NCBI GenBank assembly: GCA_013813615.1 | Contig: JACCRJ010000556.1 | Location: forward strand, 1-8,332 | Reading direction: 5' to 3' | Length of the DNA stretch: 8,332 bases | DNA from: Lautropia sp. | Lineage (GTDB): Bacteria > Pseudomonadota > Gammaproteobacteria > Burkholderiales > Burkholderiaceae_E | Shown: piece after piece, positions 7,670-8,332 of the stretch | Layout: each line of letters opens with the position of its first letter | How positions within the stretch are numbered: position 1 is the first letter of the stretch | Position numbers and translations under genes: made by a program | The notes under the pieces: generated by a model | The model's database searches: none | Told to the model about the DNA's origin: nothing | The model's input: the letters and a program-made list of their open reading frames with translations, nothing else

Positions 7670-7790
7670 TGCTCCGTCCTTCAGGGTAGCGCCTGCGCCC
7701 CCGGGTTGAGTCGTCGGCCCTGGCATGGCGCTGGATGGGGAGCGATTGTATTATCGCATCGATCACGATCTCTGAAAGAGAGACTTGAGA
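7670..7790. promoter_or_regulatory. Divergent regulatory region between hyuBA and the SelA-like gene
   Basis: This 121-base gap must hold the promoters of both divergent units. It contains an AT-richer stretch with an inverted repeat GCGAT (7742-7746) / ATCGC (7753-7757) with 6 bases between. On the - strand, GATAAT (7755-7750) and TACAAT (7750-7745) are possible -10 elements for hyuBA, although no good -35 accompanies them. AAGGA with 7-base spacing (complement of 7677-7681) is the hyuB ribosome site. TTGTAT at 7746-7751 repeats the half-site seen in the TRAP promoter (674-679). The assignment as a shared control region is from position; individual elements are weak. Confidence 0.45.
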
Positions 7791-8332
7791 TTGAACAACG
7801 ACGACGGCAACGGCCACGCCAATGTCTACGCTGCATTTGGCATAAGGCGCAGGATCAATGCTGCAGGCACGCTCACGCGTCTGGGTGGGTCTCTCATGGC
7901 GCCACACGTCACCGCGGCAATGGCGGCGGCGGCGACACAATCCGTCGATATCGCCGAACTGCAAGCCGCCGCGAGCCGCACTATTGCGCGCATCACGGGA
8001 GCCGAGGCCGGCTTGGTGTCGACCGGCGCGGCTGCGGCATTGACACTCGCGGCGGCCGCGTGCATGACGCGGTGGAATATCGGCAAGATGGCAGCGCTGC
8101 CGCATGCCGAGGGGTTCGCTCACGAGATCCTCATTCCCCGCACTCATCGTACCGGCTATGCCCACGCCTTGAGCGCATCCGGTGCGCGGCTTGTCGACAT
8201 CGGGCATAACGACCGTGCCTGCGGTGCCGGCGTTCGAGGCCTTGAACCCTGGGAAATCGAATCCGCTATCACCCCGGGAACGGTTGCATTCGCTTTTTCT
8301 GCCAACCCTGAAAGTATCGCGGAGTTTCCGAT
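7791..8332 (+). CDS. SelA-like / DgaE-like PLP-dependent enzyme, N-terminal part (3'-truncated)
   Basis: The frame is open from 7776 to the end of the window. Read from TTG 7791 it gives 180 residues: a short polar leader, then VYAAFGIRRRINAAGTLTRLGG (12-33), VDIAELQ (52-58), ITGAEAGLVSTGAAAALTLAAA (68-89) and EILIPRTHRTGYAHALSASGARLVDIG (112-138). These match the N-terminal half of the SelA-like fold-type-I PLP family, which includes seryl-tRNA(Sec) selenium transferase and D-glucosaminate-6-phosphate ammonia-lyase (DgaE). The DgaE-like branch fits better, since no selenocysteine genes are nearby; members catalyse elimination on amino acids or amino-sugar acids. The PLP lysine lies beyond the window edge and cannot be checked. 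There is no ATG before 7896, which would delete the conserved INAAG-TRLGG motif, so a TTG start with GAGAG at 7778-7782 (8-base spacing) is chosen; TTG 7785 is an alternative. It is divergent from hyuBA. Confidence 0.85.
   Translation, partial: MNNDDGNGHANVYAAFGIRRRINAAGTLTRLGGSLMAPHVTAAMAAAATQSVDIAELQAAASRTIARITGAEAGLVSTGAAAALTLAAAACMTRWNIGKMAALPHAEGFAHEILIPRTHRTGYAHALSASGARLVDIGHNDRACGAGVRGLEPWEIESAITPGTVAFAFSANPESIAEFP

Noticed and set aside
7670..7726. 19-residue N-terminal extension of HyuB from ATG 7726
   Set aside because: No ribosome site precedes 7726, while AAGGA is well spaced before the ATG at 7669, where family-like sequence begins.
6260..8209. A 649-codon open frame on the + strand opposite hyuB
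   Set aside because: It is antisense to a clear HyuB gene, its translation is rich in Arg/His/Val without any recognisable motif, and it crosses the divergent promoter and the SelA-like gene in another frame. It is a GC-driven shadow.
7791..8332. True selenocysteine synthase (SelA) with a selenoprotein system
   Set aside because: No selB, selD, tRNA-Sec or SECIS-like context is visible, and the INAAG-TRLGG pattern fits the DgaE-like catabolic branch better.

Overview
The window looks like a metabolic (catabolic) gene neighbourhood from a GC-rich proteobacterium. The high GC content, the dense gene packing, and the pairing of TRAP transporters with hydantoinase/oxoprolinase-type enzymes fit Burkholderiales or a similar group. 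That placement is inference only, because no taxonomic marker gene is present. No RNA genes, CRISPR arrays, insertion sequences, integrase genes or attachment sites were seen.

Layout, left to right. (1) Positions 1-534, + strand: the C-terminal part of a thiamine-pyrophosphate-dependent decarboxylase, closest in motif pattern to the sulfopyruvate/phosphonopyruvate decarboxylase beta-subunit type. Its start lies off the left edge. (2) Positions 535-743: a non-coding gap with a perfect 8-bp stem-loop just after the decarboxylase, then a putative promoter with a TGTATACA palindrome. (3) Positions 744-3751, + strand: a complete tripartite TRAP transporter in the order periplasmic binding protein (dctP type), small permease (dctQ type), large permease (dctM type). 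A GC-rich hairpin lies between dctP and dctQ, and dctQ/dctM share an ATGA overlap. (4) Positions 3798-7669, - strand: a tightly coupled pair, hydantoinase B (upstream) and hydantoinase A (downstream), joined at a TGATG junction and convergent with the TRAP operon. (5) Positions 7670-7790: a compact divergent regulatory region. (6) Positions 7791-8332, + strand: the first ~180 codons of a SelA-like, DgaE-like PLP-dependent enzyme that apparently starts at TTG and runs off the right edge.

Working model (inference). The TRAP system brings in an organic acid or amide. The ATP-dependent HyuA/HyuB pair opens a cyclic amide or carries out a related ATP-driven hydrolysis or carboxylation. The SelA-like PLP enzyme eliminates or rearranges the resulting amino compound, and the TPP enzyme decarboxylates a 2-oxo acid. 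Each family is recognised with good confidence. The substrate is unknown, and this combination of families is the most interesting aspect of the window.
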